Of a DNA stretch of 64,000 bases, positions 1 to 11,958 are shown piece by piece. The position numbers and the translations under genes were made by a program. Location of the stretch: NCBI GenBank assembly GCA_019426215.1, contig CM033394.1:41724423-41788422 (forward strand), read 5' to 3'. The notes under the pieces were generated by a model. The model did not search any database. It saw only the letters and a list, made by a program, of their open reading frames with translations, and had not been told where the DNA came from. This DNA is from Buddleja alternifolia (taxonomy: Eukaryota; Streptophyta; Magnoliopsida; Lamiales; Scrophulariaceae). Position 1 is the first letter of the stretch. Each line of letters starts with the position of its first letter.

Positions 1-596
1 AGGTGAAGTAGGGCGTGACAGAATCCCTTATAGGTAATTGAACTTTTTATTTTTTTTAAAGACTCACTTCTTAGTTATAGTAACTATAAATTGTTTTAAA
101 TTAAAAGCACCACTCTCTGTCACTATCACCATGTGTAAGTTTTAGTTTTAAATTTAACTTGTTTAATTAAAAAGAAAACCACCATGAAAAAGAAATATAA
201 AATTATTAACAACTTTAATTTTCTTTTTCAACTTCTATTCTACACTTATTAGAATTAGTAACAAGTTTTTTTTTCCTTTTGAATTTGTCTTCTAAATTTA
301 TTAGGATTAGAATTAACAAACACTTTTCCTAAAATTTATATAAAGGATTGTTGACAAGAAAATATACAAGACGTCAAGAAATCTAAAGACAAGAAAGGTT
401 GATTATCATTCAAATAATTAGAGTTTATCCACCAAGGTACAAACCGATTCTATTATATTGGTTTATAATATTTTGAAAAAGTGTAATAATATTATTGAAA
501 AAATTTCGGTTGCATAACTTGATGTGTATTAAAATTTGATATATATATTTATGTGTATTCACTTACTCAATCATATAATAAATAGGCAATCAAAGT

Positions 597-764
597 ATGG
601 AAAAATCTACCACAATTGATGCATTCTTTAAAAGGATGAAATATGAATACCTTGCGGATTGTTTGATTACTTACATAGAGAGAAGAATAACAGAGAAAAT
701 TGATACATAGTATATCATAGATAAATTTTATGACATGAAAGAACGTCATGTACAACTTCGATAA
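597..764 (+). pseudogene. internally deleted hAT (TTF/ZMYM1-like) transposase remnant
   Basis: A 56-codon frame starts MEKSTTIDAFFKR, which resembles the N-terminus of plant TTF-type/ZMYM1-like hAT proteins, and continues directly into LADCLITYIERR and DKFYDMKERHVQL. The latter resembles the extreme C-terminal hAT dimerisation tail of the same proteins. The whole zinc-finger and catalytic core, normally several hundred residues, is missing between residues 13 and 19. One in-frame TAG (codon 38) interrupts the tail. The most economical reading is an internal deletion that fused the two ends, followed by a nonsense mutation. Family assignment is from remembered motif patterns, not a search. A CCTGGATCCGTCCCTG sequence downstream looks like the matching hAT terminus. 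Confidence 0.55.
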
Positions 765-896
765 TTTTTTTGAGGAATTACTTGTATTTTCTGAACCTAC
801 TAAATTTATTAAAAGACATTAAATATTTTTTTTTATGTTAATTCATTCAAAAAAAAATTTGTTGTTAATGGTACTTCGGTCCCCCAACCATTAATT

Positions 897-912
897 CCTG
901 GATCCGTCCCTG
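897..912 (+). repeat. probable right terminal repeat of the hAT remnant
   Basis: CCTGGATCCGTCCCTG resembles a hAT terminal inverted repeat (its complement begins CAGGGACGGATCC). It lies about 130 bases past the stop of the hAT-like fragment, where a 3' terminus would be expected. The mate was not found between 1 and 597, so the left end is probably outside the window. Confidence 0.4.
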
Positions 913-3738
913 CTCTTATACCTGCACATTTTCGGGACTCTATATTAATTAAGTGGTCCGCATATTACTCAATGGGCATCTAATTTCGTCAAACTCATTT
1001 TCAAGGATAAGTAATTAGTTTCGCCTAATTTACTTGTCCTAGAACTTTATCAGTATGTAATTGAATCTCCCATTGAAATTTAGAAACATCCTATTTATCC
1101 TTCTTCCTCATATGACAAAAAAAACATGACACAAGAAACTCTAATTGATATATTGAGCTTGGGTCACAGTGTAGCTCATGTGTTCAACTCAAGCCAAGAC
1201 AATATTTTACCTACGTCAGTACCAGATATATATACATCTAATATGAAATTCAAGTGTCATAAGTATTATATTGCATTATATTTAAATAAAATAGAAAAAT
1301 ACATGTATAAATATTTTAAAAACAAGGGTATTTTGGTTGTTATATAGGTTAATGTAGGAAAATACTTGTATAGACCGAATTTTAGCCTCCACTCATGCAC
1401 CTTGTGGCGGGGGAAAAAACATATCACATATTTTTTAATTAAAAAACAGGTGATATATGATGTGTCTTTTTTCCAACCACAGGGTGCATGGGTGCATGGG
1501 TGAGGCCCAAGACTCGATTTACACAATTAATGTAGGTCAAGCATATTTAAGGGGGCAGTGTGCTTATTTTATTTTATTTTTTACAAGGAGATTAATTGTC
1601 CTTTTTATCACGGGGACTTTTATACCCTTTACGAATTTCAAGGGGTTGGTTGCATTTAGCCCCTGTTTTATGATACCAAATAGTGCCACAAGAAATTATG
1701 CAAACGGGAAAAGATCGATTCCTTTTTCCTCTCCTGGTCTTGTTCCCTTTTTTCCTTTTCTCAAAACTTTCTCAAGCCTATGGTTAAGTACTTAAGCATA
1801 GCATTCTACATGGTGAAAAATTCTTAAATGGATCGAGAACCGATTGGACCACAGTATTCTATTGATTCGTGAAAATCCAAAGGTTGAACGGTGAAAAATA
1901 CTATTAATATAATTCAATGATCAAAAGTAGGGTGCGCGAATGGTTTAAATTATTCGTATTTTGAACTGACCCCAGCACATTTGGACTAAATGATTCGGAG
2001 TACTTGCTACCCGCGTACTTGCTACGTACGTATTTTAATGACTCGATATATGTTGTACTTGATCTACGGTAGAATGGCCCACAAGCATGCATTATCATCA
2101 CTAACACACTCATCACTCATAGCATGTGAAAATTACGTTGTGCATTAACCAGAAATTATTTATAAAAAGAAGGAAAATTAAAGGAGCCTGTGCAGTGGCT
2201 TTTGACCTCATGAAAGATCTTTAACCTTTTGCCAAAGTGATACTCCAGCTTATAAGTTTTTATCATTACTTACTTATTGAAATTGACAAAAGAATTTTCA
2301 ACATATTTTTATCAAAACAATAGTGATCTGCAATCCGATGGAATGTTAAAAATTTATATTTGTAGCTACAAATTTTGGGGAATATTTTTCTGCTAGTTTG
2401 AAAATATTTTATAGTATGATATGCTCTAAGAGTTCTTTTAAATTTTGATAAATAATGCTAGAACTAGGGTATAAACGAATCTAATAGACTCAATTAAAAT
2501 ATTATTCAAGTTTGTTTGAACTTTTATCGAATGTGAAAATTTGTGTATAAGTTTGGTTTTCAGTCCAGGTTGAACAAACTTTAATCGTACTTCATTTTCT
2601 TTTACGCTTAAATCATCTCATCATTTATGTAATGAATCGTGTCGAACTTCAAATTTTATCGAACCGAAGTTAATGCTCCAATTCGGTTCATTATATTAAA
2701 TAAACTGAATTCTAATATTATATTGATTTTTAAAGTTCTAAACCCAAAATGAAGAGGTCTTTTTTACATATCAGGGTTAACACACTTTTGCAGTATTTAT
2801 AATCTCTTTGTACCTCGTTAAGATATTATTTATTATTATTCTCTCTTCGTCTTTGGATGTTTCCCACTCCTGAAAAATTCAAACGAGTTTATAACAATCA
2901 ATCTCAACTCAAGTATCGTAGATTGGTTTGATTTTGCACTGGAAGATCAAAATTTCCCTTCAAAAAGAATGACTCGTCCTCTAATAACACATTAGTCCAT
3001 GTGACTAGAACAACAATGACTTGGAATATCAATGATTAGAAAAGTTGAAGCAAAGAAATAAAAGGGGTTTAGTTAGTTATGATTAGAATTGACGCATGCC
3101 ATTTCAATCAAATCGCATCACCGAAAAGAATAAGCAGCCGGATTAAATATTCCTTATTGGACCCCATAGTCAAATGAGATTATGATTTATCATAATTATT
3201 CAAGGATTCTCCGACGGAAATGCAACCTGTTCATCCAAGGCCATTGCAAATTTTTGGGAACAAAATTCTTCAAGTTTAAAACGAGGACATTATTCTATAT
3301 TGCTCTTGAAATTTTGATTCTTGATATGAATTATGAGTAATTTTATATAAATATATATAATATTTTATATATCATATAATAAATATTAATATACACATAT
3401 CATATCTATATGAGACTAAATTCAATAAGGGCCGAGTCTACATTATCCCATGATCGTCTAAACATGAATCCAAGCCCTAATTTTCCTCTTTGGCTCGATT
3501 TTCAAACATGACATCTAGTGTTAATTTTAAAATTATCACTTTGAATTTCATTACCAATATTCTATTTTTGTTCTAGTGGATATCTAGCTATTACTTCTTC
3601 TACAGAAATGATAATTATATTAAGATCAACTAATAATGATTTAATACAATACTCAATGATAATAAAAACCCCGAGTAACGATATAACAATTCCATAATAA
3701 TTCGCAGATCAATATGAAGTGAGACACATACTACTACA
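913..3738. other. intergenic stretch, no gene recognised
   Basis: AT-rich sequence with only short, low-complexity frames. It holds a foldback element at 1385-1506 and, around 2460-2750, a decayed tract with recurring TCGAA/TTCGAAC-type words similar to the TCGAGC-rich repeats elsewhere in the window. Otherwise nothing recognisable. Confidence 0.5.
1385..1506. repeat. foldback (hairpin) element, about 120 bp
   Basis: The left half starts GCCTCCACTCATGCACC and the right half ends GGTGCATGGGTGAGGC. The two halves are approximately reverse complements across the whole 120 bp, with a centre at TTTTTTAATTAAAAAA. There is essentially no loop, as in a small foldback MITE. Arm identity is imperfect, so this is an old insertion. 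Confidence 0.6.
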
Positions 3739-4986
3739 AGGAAAATTGCAATTTTCATACATGAAAAGTGAGTGCTCGCCGTTTTGGTACAATAAAGGGA
3801 ACAAATTTAATTTTGATATAGAAAAGGTTGATTTTTGGCAATTTTAGTACAAATCACGCCAGAAAATCATAAATTCGCCAGAAAATGTCTATGTTGCCCA
3901 CTAATTAAGGGATTTTCGTGTTTGGGGGAAAATTGCCTATGTGGCACCCAAATTTGGAGAGAAATGAGTAAAAAAGTCGAAATTACCCTCAACTCCCATG
4001 TGAAGATAAAATTGCAAAAAAGAAGTTAGAAAAATATTGAAATTGTATATTTAAAACTTGTTTTCTAGTTTGACAAAATTTATTAAAAAAATACTTTAAT
4101 ATTTCAATAAATGTGAATATAGTTGAAAAATATGAAAAAATTATCTACGAGTTTGAAAAAAATTATTAAAAGGTAAAATAGTTTAATGTTTCGATAAATA
4201 CAAATATAGTTGAAAAAATATAAAAAATTATTCAAAAAAATTTAAAAATTAAAGAAATCTAAAAATAAAATAAAATTAAACTTCTATCTTAAACTCAGAA
4301 TTTATTTTTTAATGGCCAATTCTTTCCATTGACAAAGATAAATTAATTAAAAACTCAAAATAAATAATAAATTTGAAAAACAATTATTTTGTAAAAATTA
4401 TGTAAACTCGTAATATAATAAGGAAAAATTGAAAATATTAAAAAATTAAAAAATCATAAAAAAATGTGAATTCGGAAGAAAAAATATTAGAAAAAAACCT
4501 GAAAAAGAAAACAAAATTAGAAAATAAAAAAAATGAAAAGCTCAAAAATAATAAGAAAAAAATTAGTAAAAATTAGAATATAATGCTGTAAATTATTTTA
4601 AAATTTAATAGTATATATTAATTGTAGAAACTTTATTTATGATAAACAAAAGAAAATAGTTGAATACAAATTTCCCCCAAAAAAAAATAAGTTACAAAAA
4701 AATTTGAAAGTATTTGAGTTAAATTCCCAAATTAGAAGTCAATTTTCCCTCCATATGCAAAAATCCCCAAATTGAAGATTAATTTTCCCTCCAAATGCAA
4801 AAATCCCCAAATTCAAGTCAATTTTCCCTCCAAATGACATTTTTCGGCAACTTTCAAATTTTCTGGTGTGATTTGTGCCAAAATTGCCAAAAATTAACCT
4901 TTTATGTATGAAAATTAAATTTGTCCCCTTTATTGTATCAAAACGGCAAGCACTCCCCTTTCATGTATGAAAATTGCGATTTCCCT
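3739..4986. mobile_element. 1.25 kb non-autonomous element with long TIRs (MULE-like)
   Basis: About 140 bases at each end are inverted repeats of high similarity. The left runs AGGAAAATTGCAATTTTCAT onward; the right end, read in complement, runs AGGGAAATCGCAATTTTCAT onward. Both continue through GCCGTTTTG and TTTTTGGCAATTTT. The flanks are actactaca (3730-3738) and actaataca (4987-4995), a 9-bp target duplication with one mismatch. Long TIRs plus a 9-bp duplication fit a Mutator-like derivative. The interior is extremely A-rich on + and codes for nothing; the 64-codon frame at 3835 lies in the TIR. An alternative reading is a CACTA-related element, because CTACAAGGAAAA resembles the CACTACAAGAAAA end, but the flanks do not support a 3-bp duplication. 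Confidence 0.7.
4724..4841. repeat. three tandem units of about 37 bp inside the long-TIR element
   Basis: A unit of the form CAATTTTCCCTCCAAATGCA plus AAAATCCCCAAATT recurs three times in succession next to the right TIR. Subterminal tandem repeats are common in non-autonomous DNA elements. Related words (AATTTTCCCTCC, CCCCAAATT) recur at 23820-24480. Confidence 0.6.
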
Positions 4987-5171
4987 ACTAATACATGTGT
5001 AAACATAAATCCAACTATATATCTTGCTAATTCGGCTTTGTATGACCAAGATGTTATTCTTGGACTCCCTACTCGGCTATTCTTGCAGCAAGCGCTTTAA
5101 CTGCATATATTTTTTAGTAATATAGTCTTATCATTTTTATTTTGAAAAATAAATAAATCCAAAGAACTTAT

Positions 5172-5709
5172 GGCTCTGTTTGTTTATGTTTTTGAGATAA
5201 AATCCTGAAAATTTCTCGGGAAATACGTACTACATGGATTCGTGTGAGAATTGATGTGATGTGTGTTATGTTTGTTTATGTTTTTAAATAGTGGTTGAGA
5301 TTTGTAAAATGTGTCAAATCAATAATAATTGGTTGATGTATGATGAGTTAAATAATTGAGTTAGTTATTTGTGTAATGATTATGTGAATAAATAAATAAT
5401 AGAATAAGATAGATAGATATATAAAGTTAATTTAATATTAATAAATTTTGAAATTTGAAATTTGAAATTTATTATTAATATATAGTAAAAGTGGAAGATT
5501 GAATAAAAAATTAATGATTGGAGGAAATGATGTTATTGATAAATGTGTGAAATGATTGATATAGTGAGTGATAGGTAGTTATATGGGGATTGAAAAAGTT
5601 AAGTTGAAAAATGTAGAATTTAGATGAAAATGGTTTGTGTTATGAATTTTTAGAATTTTGTGATCCAGGATATTGAAAATGGAATTTGAAAACATAAACA
5701 AACAAGGCC
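5172..5709. mobile_element. Tourist-like MITE
   Basis: The left end GGCTCTGTTTGTTTATG and the complement of the right end GGCCTTGTTTGTTTATG are near-identical inverted repeats. A 3-bp TAT lies directly outside each end. The 538-bp body is AT-rich and noncoding. Ends of the GGCNNTGTTTG type with 3-bp duplications match PIF/Harbinger-derived Tourist elements; two further elements in this window share them (18660 and 44491). Confidence 0.65.
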
Positions 5710-6548
5710 TATATTTTTCAAATATCGGACCTCAATCTCACCCATTGATCAATCTTATTTCACATAATAATCAGTTGCTCATAAGGAAAAAAAAAACCTT
5801 AAGGTCCCTAGTATAGATAAATATATAGTAGTAATTGCATGCAAGACTAAGAAATTGAAAGAGAGATGATACTTTTAGGTACAAACTACTCTTTTGTTCC
5901 AATGATTAGTCTCACGCATTAGTATGGTATGGTATGATGAGAGATCATGATTATATTTATAAGCGTGACATGCGTAGAAAGTCTTCCCATTATCACTTTA
6001 TACCATCATTCCATTTTATTATTCTACATATCCTTATTGTTAATGTAAGAGGTAGAATTCAAATACATGATCACAATATGAAAAAAAGCATACACTATTT
6101 CCACACCGAGTCATAAAACAATGTGAAAACAATCCAAAAAAGGATAAACACAATAAATACAAATTCACCAAGAAAAAGTCATCAAGCTCTTGTCATAATC
6201 AAACAAAAAATGAAATAAAATGAAACTTTATTCACATGGCATGTGGTGAAACAATTATATTTGTAACTATGACATAATGTAATACATAAAAAGGTGAATA
6301 TTTGCAACACTTTAATTTGATCCATTCATTACTCGCTACAAGAAAATTGAAGGGTTGAACTTTGTTTGTGATAGTAGTTCGTGAATTTGTCACCTCTGTT
6401 ATTAAGAATAGGTAATCTTTCAGGTAGTAACTATGATTCAATTTGAATTTTCACAACTACTATTTTCATGATCACGCTCAAATAGAATTACTATTCTACT
6501 TGCCCCTCTCGGACTAAGAAAAGGAAGTTGCACAATGCCATCACCCTC
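5710..6548. other. upstream region of the lipid-transfer gene
   Basis: AT-rich, no coding frame. CGCTACAAGAAAATTG at 6333 resembles a CACTA-type terminus but no partner end was found, so no element is called. Confidence 0.4.
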
Positions 6549-6555
6549 TATAAAT
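6549..6555 (+). promoter_or_regulatory. TATA box of the nsLTP gene
   Basis: TATAAAT preceded by a CCCTC stretch, 115-120 bases upstream of the ATG. It is followed by a CT/CA-rich, purine-poor leader typical of plant 5' UTRs. Confidence 0.6.
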
Positions 6556-6669
6556 TGAGATGCAAAACCAAATATTTCCATCACAAATCTTCTCTTCCTC
6601 TCTATTCCCCCCACCCCCTAATCTCCCCCTACTCCCACCCACCAAAACCCACACAAAAGAAAAAGAGAA

Positions 6670-6954
6670 ATGGAATCCAAAGCAACATCCATGGCAATCT
6701 GCCTAGTACTTGTGATGTTTCTTAGCGAAGTCGAGGTGACAAGAGCAGTGACTTGTAACGCACTGCAGCTGAGCCCATGCGCAACCGCGATCACATCCTC
6801 CAGCGCCCCAAGCGCCGTTTGCTGCTCTAAGATAAAGGAACAGAGGCCTTGCCTTTGCGGGTACATGAAGAACCCGAATCTTCAGAAGTTCATCAACTCT
6901 CCTGGTGCCAAGAAGGTGGCCAATTCTTGTGGCACCCCATTCCCCAAGTGCTAA
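6670..6954 (+). CDS. type-2 non-specific lipid-transfer protein precursor
   Basis: A single-exon gene of 94 codons. Residues 1-26 form a signal peptide (hydrophobic SMAICLVLVMFLSEV, cleavage likely after TRA), so the product should be secreted to the cell wall. The mature part of about 68 residues has exactly eight cysteines in the nsLTP order C-C-CC-CXC-C-C, including VCC and PCLCGYM. Leu sits between the CXC cysteines, the hydrophobic residue typical of type 2 (7 kDa) LTPs. The eight cysteines form four disulfides around a lipid-binding cavity in this family; the cargo cannot be read from sequence. The chosen ATG is the one that gives a proper signal peptide and lies downstream of the TATA box and CT-rich leader. 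No lesions are seen. Confidence 0.95.
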   Translation: MESKATSMAICLVLVMFLSEVEVTRAVTCNALQLSPCATAITSSSAPSAVCCSKIKEQRPCLCGYMKNPNLQKFINSPGAKKVANSCGTPFPKC

Positions 6955-7721
6955 ATTATATATATATGATATTGTTATATTAACTTATATAATATGAGTA
7001 TCAAGTTTAAATGAGTTCCCATTTCCCAGTTGCTGAATTATGTCCCATTATGATATAGTTTGTATCTCTATTAATTGTGACTGTTTACTTTATGATGAGT
7101 TTGGTCTATTATAAAGTTTGTATCAGTAAGGCCCTATATTGTGCTTGTAACTTCTAGTATGGTTTATGGTAATGAAAATGTCTCTTTTTTCGTAAATTTA
7201 TTTGTCTCTCTGATTGCAAGGGAATGGAAATATTTTTATTTTTTTTTTCGCGTTCGTAGAAGGTAACTTTTTTCTACGCCAAACAATTTTTTTGATATAG
7301 AGTTGGACGAATTCGAAAAATACCCTCACCTAATATGTTGACTCTATTGTTACTTAATCATATCCTCACTTATTTATTCATTTATTTTCATTCTACTGAA
7401 TAGCATTTCAACTAAAAGACATTGATTAAGCAAATGTAAAAATATGTATGCTGATGAACATCAGAGTTGCCTGTGATCTCCAATTGGAAAAATATTTTCT
7501 CGATTAATATATTAATTACATCACATTGTTTCTTTTGTTTTTTGTAATAATTAAACTTATCTAATAAATTTAGGGGCTTAAGACTATTGTTGCCATTTTC
7601 AGCATGAAAAATATGAAATTATAATATATAAAACGTAAGCTTTCTTTTGATGCAGGAGTTGACAATTACTAAAAAAAGTGGAATATTCACTTTTCCGTCT
7701 ATCATAATTCATAAGTCTATA

Positions 7722-8052
7722 CTAATTTCTTAAATGTATAAGGCTACTGACCTACAAAATATATAGTATAACATAGAAAATTTTCAAGATGAAGATATAT
7801 ACTAAGTGCATAAACAATTGCCTGATTATTTATTAAGATGCAGGTTGCATTCTTGTTCTGATAGTTTCTAACTCACCTTCAAGCGTTACACCATAATTTG
7901 GCTATACTGACCTACAAAATGTATAATTTTCTATGTTATACTAATTTTCTATGTTATACTAATTTCAAGATGAAGATATATATACTCAATTTTCTATGTT
8001 ATACTAATTTCTTAAATGTATAAGGCTACTGACCTACAAAATATATAGTATA
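7722..8052. repeat. about 50-bp direct repeat with inverted fragments between copies
   Basis: The segment running ATACTAATTTCTTAAATG to AAAATATATAGTATA occurs at 7723-7770 and again at 8004-8052. Between them TTTTCTATGTTATACTAATT is repeated three times, and its inverse GTATAACATAGAAAATTTT is next to the first copy. The phrase CAAGATGAAGATATATA also occurs twice. This is a local duplication/inversion patchwork; no gene is involved. Confidence 0.65.
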
Positions 8053-9806
8053 CGCTTCGGCCTATTCGACTAAGGCAAGAAAGCATATTCGTGGACTTAT
8101 AAACAAAACATGCGGATATTTTCACAAAAATATATTAAAAAAACAGCGTCACCTTAAATAAATACAATAATTCCTTATAGACAAGATAAACACAAAAATT
8201 GATGATCTCAGAATGCCGTATTTCTTTTAGTTTTTTTGGTTGGATGATGTGACTATACTTAGTTTTATTATGTATTTATCATATTTTGAAAGATATTAAC
8301 TAATTACATGTGTGTATAATTGAGTAGATGGATGATATTATATAAGATCATGGAATATTTATTAGTATATGTGACATTATCCTCTTATCCAAAACGAGAT
8401 ATTGTTTGATCATTATAAGTCAAAAGGCTTAATTAAGTACCTATTTTTAAAGTTGAATAGGAAAATGCTGTGGCATGTGATATGAGAGGAGTGACATTTT
8501 TCATCATTTAATCACAATAATTGGCAACTTAGGCACACCATATTTCCTAGTTAAACCCGTAAATTTAACTAGTAGTTAATAGTTAAAAAGAATAGGGAAA
8601 AAAATGGTACGTAAGAAAGTGGCATGTGTTGGACACATAATCATCTCACTTCAAAGATATTTTAATTTTGAGGTAAAATAATGCATTTTATGCACGTGAA
8701 AATCAGACTCGATGTCTCATTAATTTGAAGGACTAAAATTATCACTTTCTTTAATTTATAAGAATAAAATTACAAGTTCACTTGACAATGTCATTCATGT
8801 ACGTTGGTTATAATAGATCATTGCACTTTTCATCCTCAAGTGAAGTAATTTCCTTCCAAAATCAAAAAATTCCAAATGGTAAACGTCACATGTGGATAAT
8901 GTGACTTTTTTTTTGCTAAAATAATCTGATCAAAATTTTACAGCCAAATTTGTCCTCAAATTCAGAAAAATAAAAGTGACCGTGTCCATAAATAATGAGG
9001 GTAATTTTGTAATTTACTCTTCTTTTATTATATTTGGCCGGCCTGTAAAGAACGTCATAATATTAATATGACCATAGGGCTAAATTGAGATTTGGGCTTG
9101 TTTATAAATGGTTCATCTTCACTTATGAGCTAATAGGCTTATATATTTATTGAATAATAATAATAGATAATTTAAAAAATAATGAAATGAATTCAGAATA
9201 AGTATAATATTAATTTATTATGACGGTATAGGTGAAAAGGGTCAGACTCATGACCCATCAGAGGCACTATAAAGATCCCCTTCAGCTCATTTGGAAAGAA
9301 TTTATCTGACTTTTACCCACAAAAACGCTCTTAAATTTGCTTGGTATTTACCTTTCCTCAACTTCATATAGTTGGCTCTATACGTACTCTACCAATATTG
9401 TCACATATCGAATAGACTTGATAGTACTTAAGCAGTTTGATTCAATCAAGTGTAGTCTATATTCTAATTTTCAGCTCCTAAAAAGCTCTCTAGTTTGTCG
9501 TGAGACAGGTTGGATCCCAACTTCACACGTTACGCGATACACTTTGTACGATGTTCTCAATTGTCTCCTCAAAACTATTTCGATCCCTCGTCAAAAAGTA
9601 ATTCTACTAAATAATGCCAATATCAATAATTATCATACCTCTTAAGGTACAATAGAATAGTAATTTGCCCATGTTTGTACGGATACACTAGTCCAGTCAG
9701 CATCGATATAATGGAACATTGACTTATCCAACGTGCCCTAAGATAATGCTAAAACATTTATTTAACTTACTAATCCGACCCAACATGTCGCGGCGACTAG
9801 ACTTCG

Positions 9807-9829
9807 TCTCTCTCTCTCTCTCTCTCTCT
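9807..9829. repeat. (TC)n microsatellite
   Basis: An uninterrupted TC run about 250 bases upstream of the amidotransferase ATG. CT runs near promoters are frequent in plants; a function is not shown here. Confidence 0.85.
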
Positions 9830-9953
9830 GCATGTCTAGATTCATAATCTGTTCATTAAAAAACAGACACGCACATACATATATATATATACACACACAT
9901 ATATACATTATATAAATCACAGCAGTTTTTAGAATAAATTCAATCTCATATTA

Positions 9954-9963
9954 TATATAAATA
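9954..9963 (+). promoter_or_regulatory. candidate TATA box of the amidotransferase gene
   Basis: TATATAAATA, 118 bases upstream of the start codon at 10081. It stands in a generally TA-rich stretch (another TATAAA-like word near 9911), so the exact site is uncertain. Confidence 0.4.
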
Positions 9964-10080
9964 GCTGATTCTGCAATGGACTAATACACAGAATTTGAGT
10001 CAAAATTTATCATATTTGAATCTCTTAATCTTATTTTTCTGTCTCTCTTCATCAAAAAAATAAATAAATCAGTTTTTAGA

Positions 10081-11958
10081 ATGTCTACAGATCTTTCAGT
10101 CATCCTCCCTCGGGTTCTTATCGTTTCTCGACGCACTGTTCGCAAGAATAAATTTGTTGATTTTGTAGGTATGTATACATGCATACATATATTTACATGT
10201 ATATATATTTTCACCTTAATGTGTATGTAACGTAACTGTGTATGCATGTAGAAAACATTCATAGGAGTGTTCTTGTTAATTTTAATTTTTACCCTAATTG
10301 CTTCTGTCCATGTTAAGTTGTTAACTTTGAATTCATAAGTAGTTCCAATTTATTGATTTATGCATTACTCCAGTTAATTTACAGTATTTATGTTATCAAA
10401 TTTCTCATATTATGACATTTATTTTCAACCAGTAATATATTTTTACATAATTTTGTTATGTAAAAAAGCATACTATATGAATTATGAACAGGAGAATATC
10501 ATCTAGACCTCATAGTAAGCTATGGAGCAGCACCAGTCATCGTGCCACGTGTAACCGGAGTTCATATGCTACTCGACAGCTTCGAACCCATCCATGGCGT
10601 TCTTCTCTGCGAAGGCGAAGACATCGATCCATCCCTATACGACGCCGAATTATCAACCTTTTCGCATGAAGATCTCGAGGAAATTAAACAGCTACACGCA
10701 AGTGACACAGCCATAGATCGTGAGAAAGACTCGATCGAGCTTCAACTCGCAAAACTTTGCCTAGAGAGAAACATTCCATACTTAGGCATATGTAGAGGAT
10801 CACAAATCCTCAATGTTGCCTGTGGTGGCACCCTTTACCAGGATATTGAGAAGGAACTCTCCAAGAAATGTGAAGATTACAAAGTGGTCCATATGAATTA
10901 CGATAATTACGACGGACACCGACACGTTGTGCGAGTGGTGGAAGATACCCCACTCCACGAATGGTTTCGAGGTTCGTTGGAAGAAGGGATAATGGAAATT
11001 TCTGTTAATAGTTATCATCACCAAGGCGTGAAGCGGTTAGCTCAACGGTTCGTTCCCATGGCTTTCGCCCCAGATGGTTTGATCGAAGGGTTTTATGATC
11101 CGGATGCTTATAACCCTGAGGAAGGGAAGTTCATTATGGGACTCCAGTTTCATCCGGAACGCATGAGAAACGAAGAAACGGAAGATTTTGATTACCCTGG
11201 GTGTGCAGCAGCATATCAGGTATATATAATCCATTCTCCGGTTTCTAAGGAAAATATTTGACTAAACATCGACTGATGCAGGGCGTCCATGTTGCAGGAA
11301 TTTGTGAAAGCTGTGATTGCTTACAAGAATAGGCTTAGTGGCTCAAGAGACGGAGAGAAGGGTCTCGGTTTTGATCAAGAATTGGAGAAGAAAAGGAAGA
11401 GCATCGTTCAAAGTTTCTCAATTGCAAAGGACATGTATAGCATTGGACGTGTGACGAGTTCAGAACAAGAGTCTGAACTTGAAGCTGGAGCTGAATTTCT
11501 CGAGGTATACATTTTCAAATAGACATATTTGCGTGCATAAGTATAATTTTGGACTCTCTTTTATACGTATTTCTGATACAGTGAAATTTTCTTCACCTGC
11601 AAAGTAACTAGATTCTGCAAAACCAAGCGAATTATTGTACTCATTTGATTTCATGTACTTGATCATGATGCTTAATTTCTTATGCAAAATGTTTCAAAAG
11701 GCCAATACAGCATTGAGTCTGCAACAAGAGAACCGACTGAAGCAGATGGGTGCAACAGTGAGAAATGCATCAGTTTACATCAACAGATTGAAGATGAACG
11801 ACGAAAGGGAGAAGGCTGCTCGAGCTATAATCGGGAAGATGTCGGTCGAACAACTGTCGGACATGGTTGCCTTTTACCACAATATGGGCCAGATGTGCTC
11901 AGAGGTATTAGAGAAGAAGCTCAAGGACCTTATGATGAATGAGGTTGCTCAATGTTGA
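10081..11958 (+). CDS. class I glutamine amidotransferase-like protein, GAT1_2.1 type
   Basis: Four exons join in frame: 10081-10168, 10492-11219, 11298-11504 and 11701-11958, giving 426 residues. Exon 1 begins [18 protein letters not shown]. The class I glutaminase fold (peptidase C26/gamma-Gln hydrolase-like) covers about residues 10-260. The nucleophile elbow YLGICRGSQ gives Cys130, and LQFHPERM supplies the catalytic His250 and Glu252, so the triad is intact. These enzymes release ammonia from glutamine or a gamma-glutamyl substrate. Residues about 273-426 are a plant-type helical, charged C-terminal extension with no catalytic motif. Domain order and length fit Arabidopsis GAT1_2.1 (At1g15040), known as a nitrogen-responsive gene; the orthology is inferred. 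The exon 3 acceptor at 11296-11297 was preferred to the AG at 11280-11281 because only the former keeps frame. Confidence 0.9.

Larger units (their letters stand above)
6955..9953. other. intergenic stretch with local duplications
   Basis: The first about 230 bases are the probable 3' UTR of the nsLTP gene (AATGAAAATG near 7171 could serve as polyadenylation signal). The rest is AT-rich with no convincing gene. A rearranged direct repeat lies at 7722-8052. Region 9337-9645 has a 102-codon frame without family resemblance. A (TC)n tract at 9807-9829 and a TA/CA-rich stretch precede the next gene. Confidence 0.5.

Noticed and set aside
1457..1795. 112-codon frame
   Set aside because: It begins inside a foldback element and shows no recognisable domain.
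6333..6480. CACTA-type end (CGCTACAAGAAAATTG)
   Set aside because: No matching opposite end or 3-bp duplication was found; a single 13-base resemblance is too weak.
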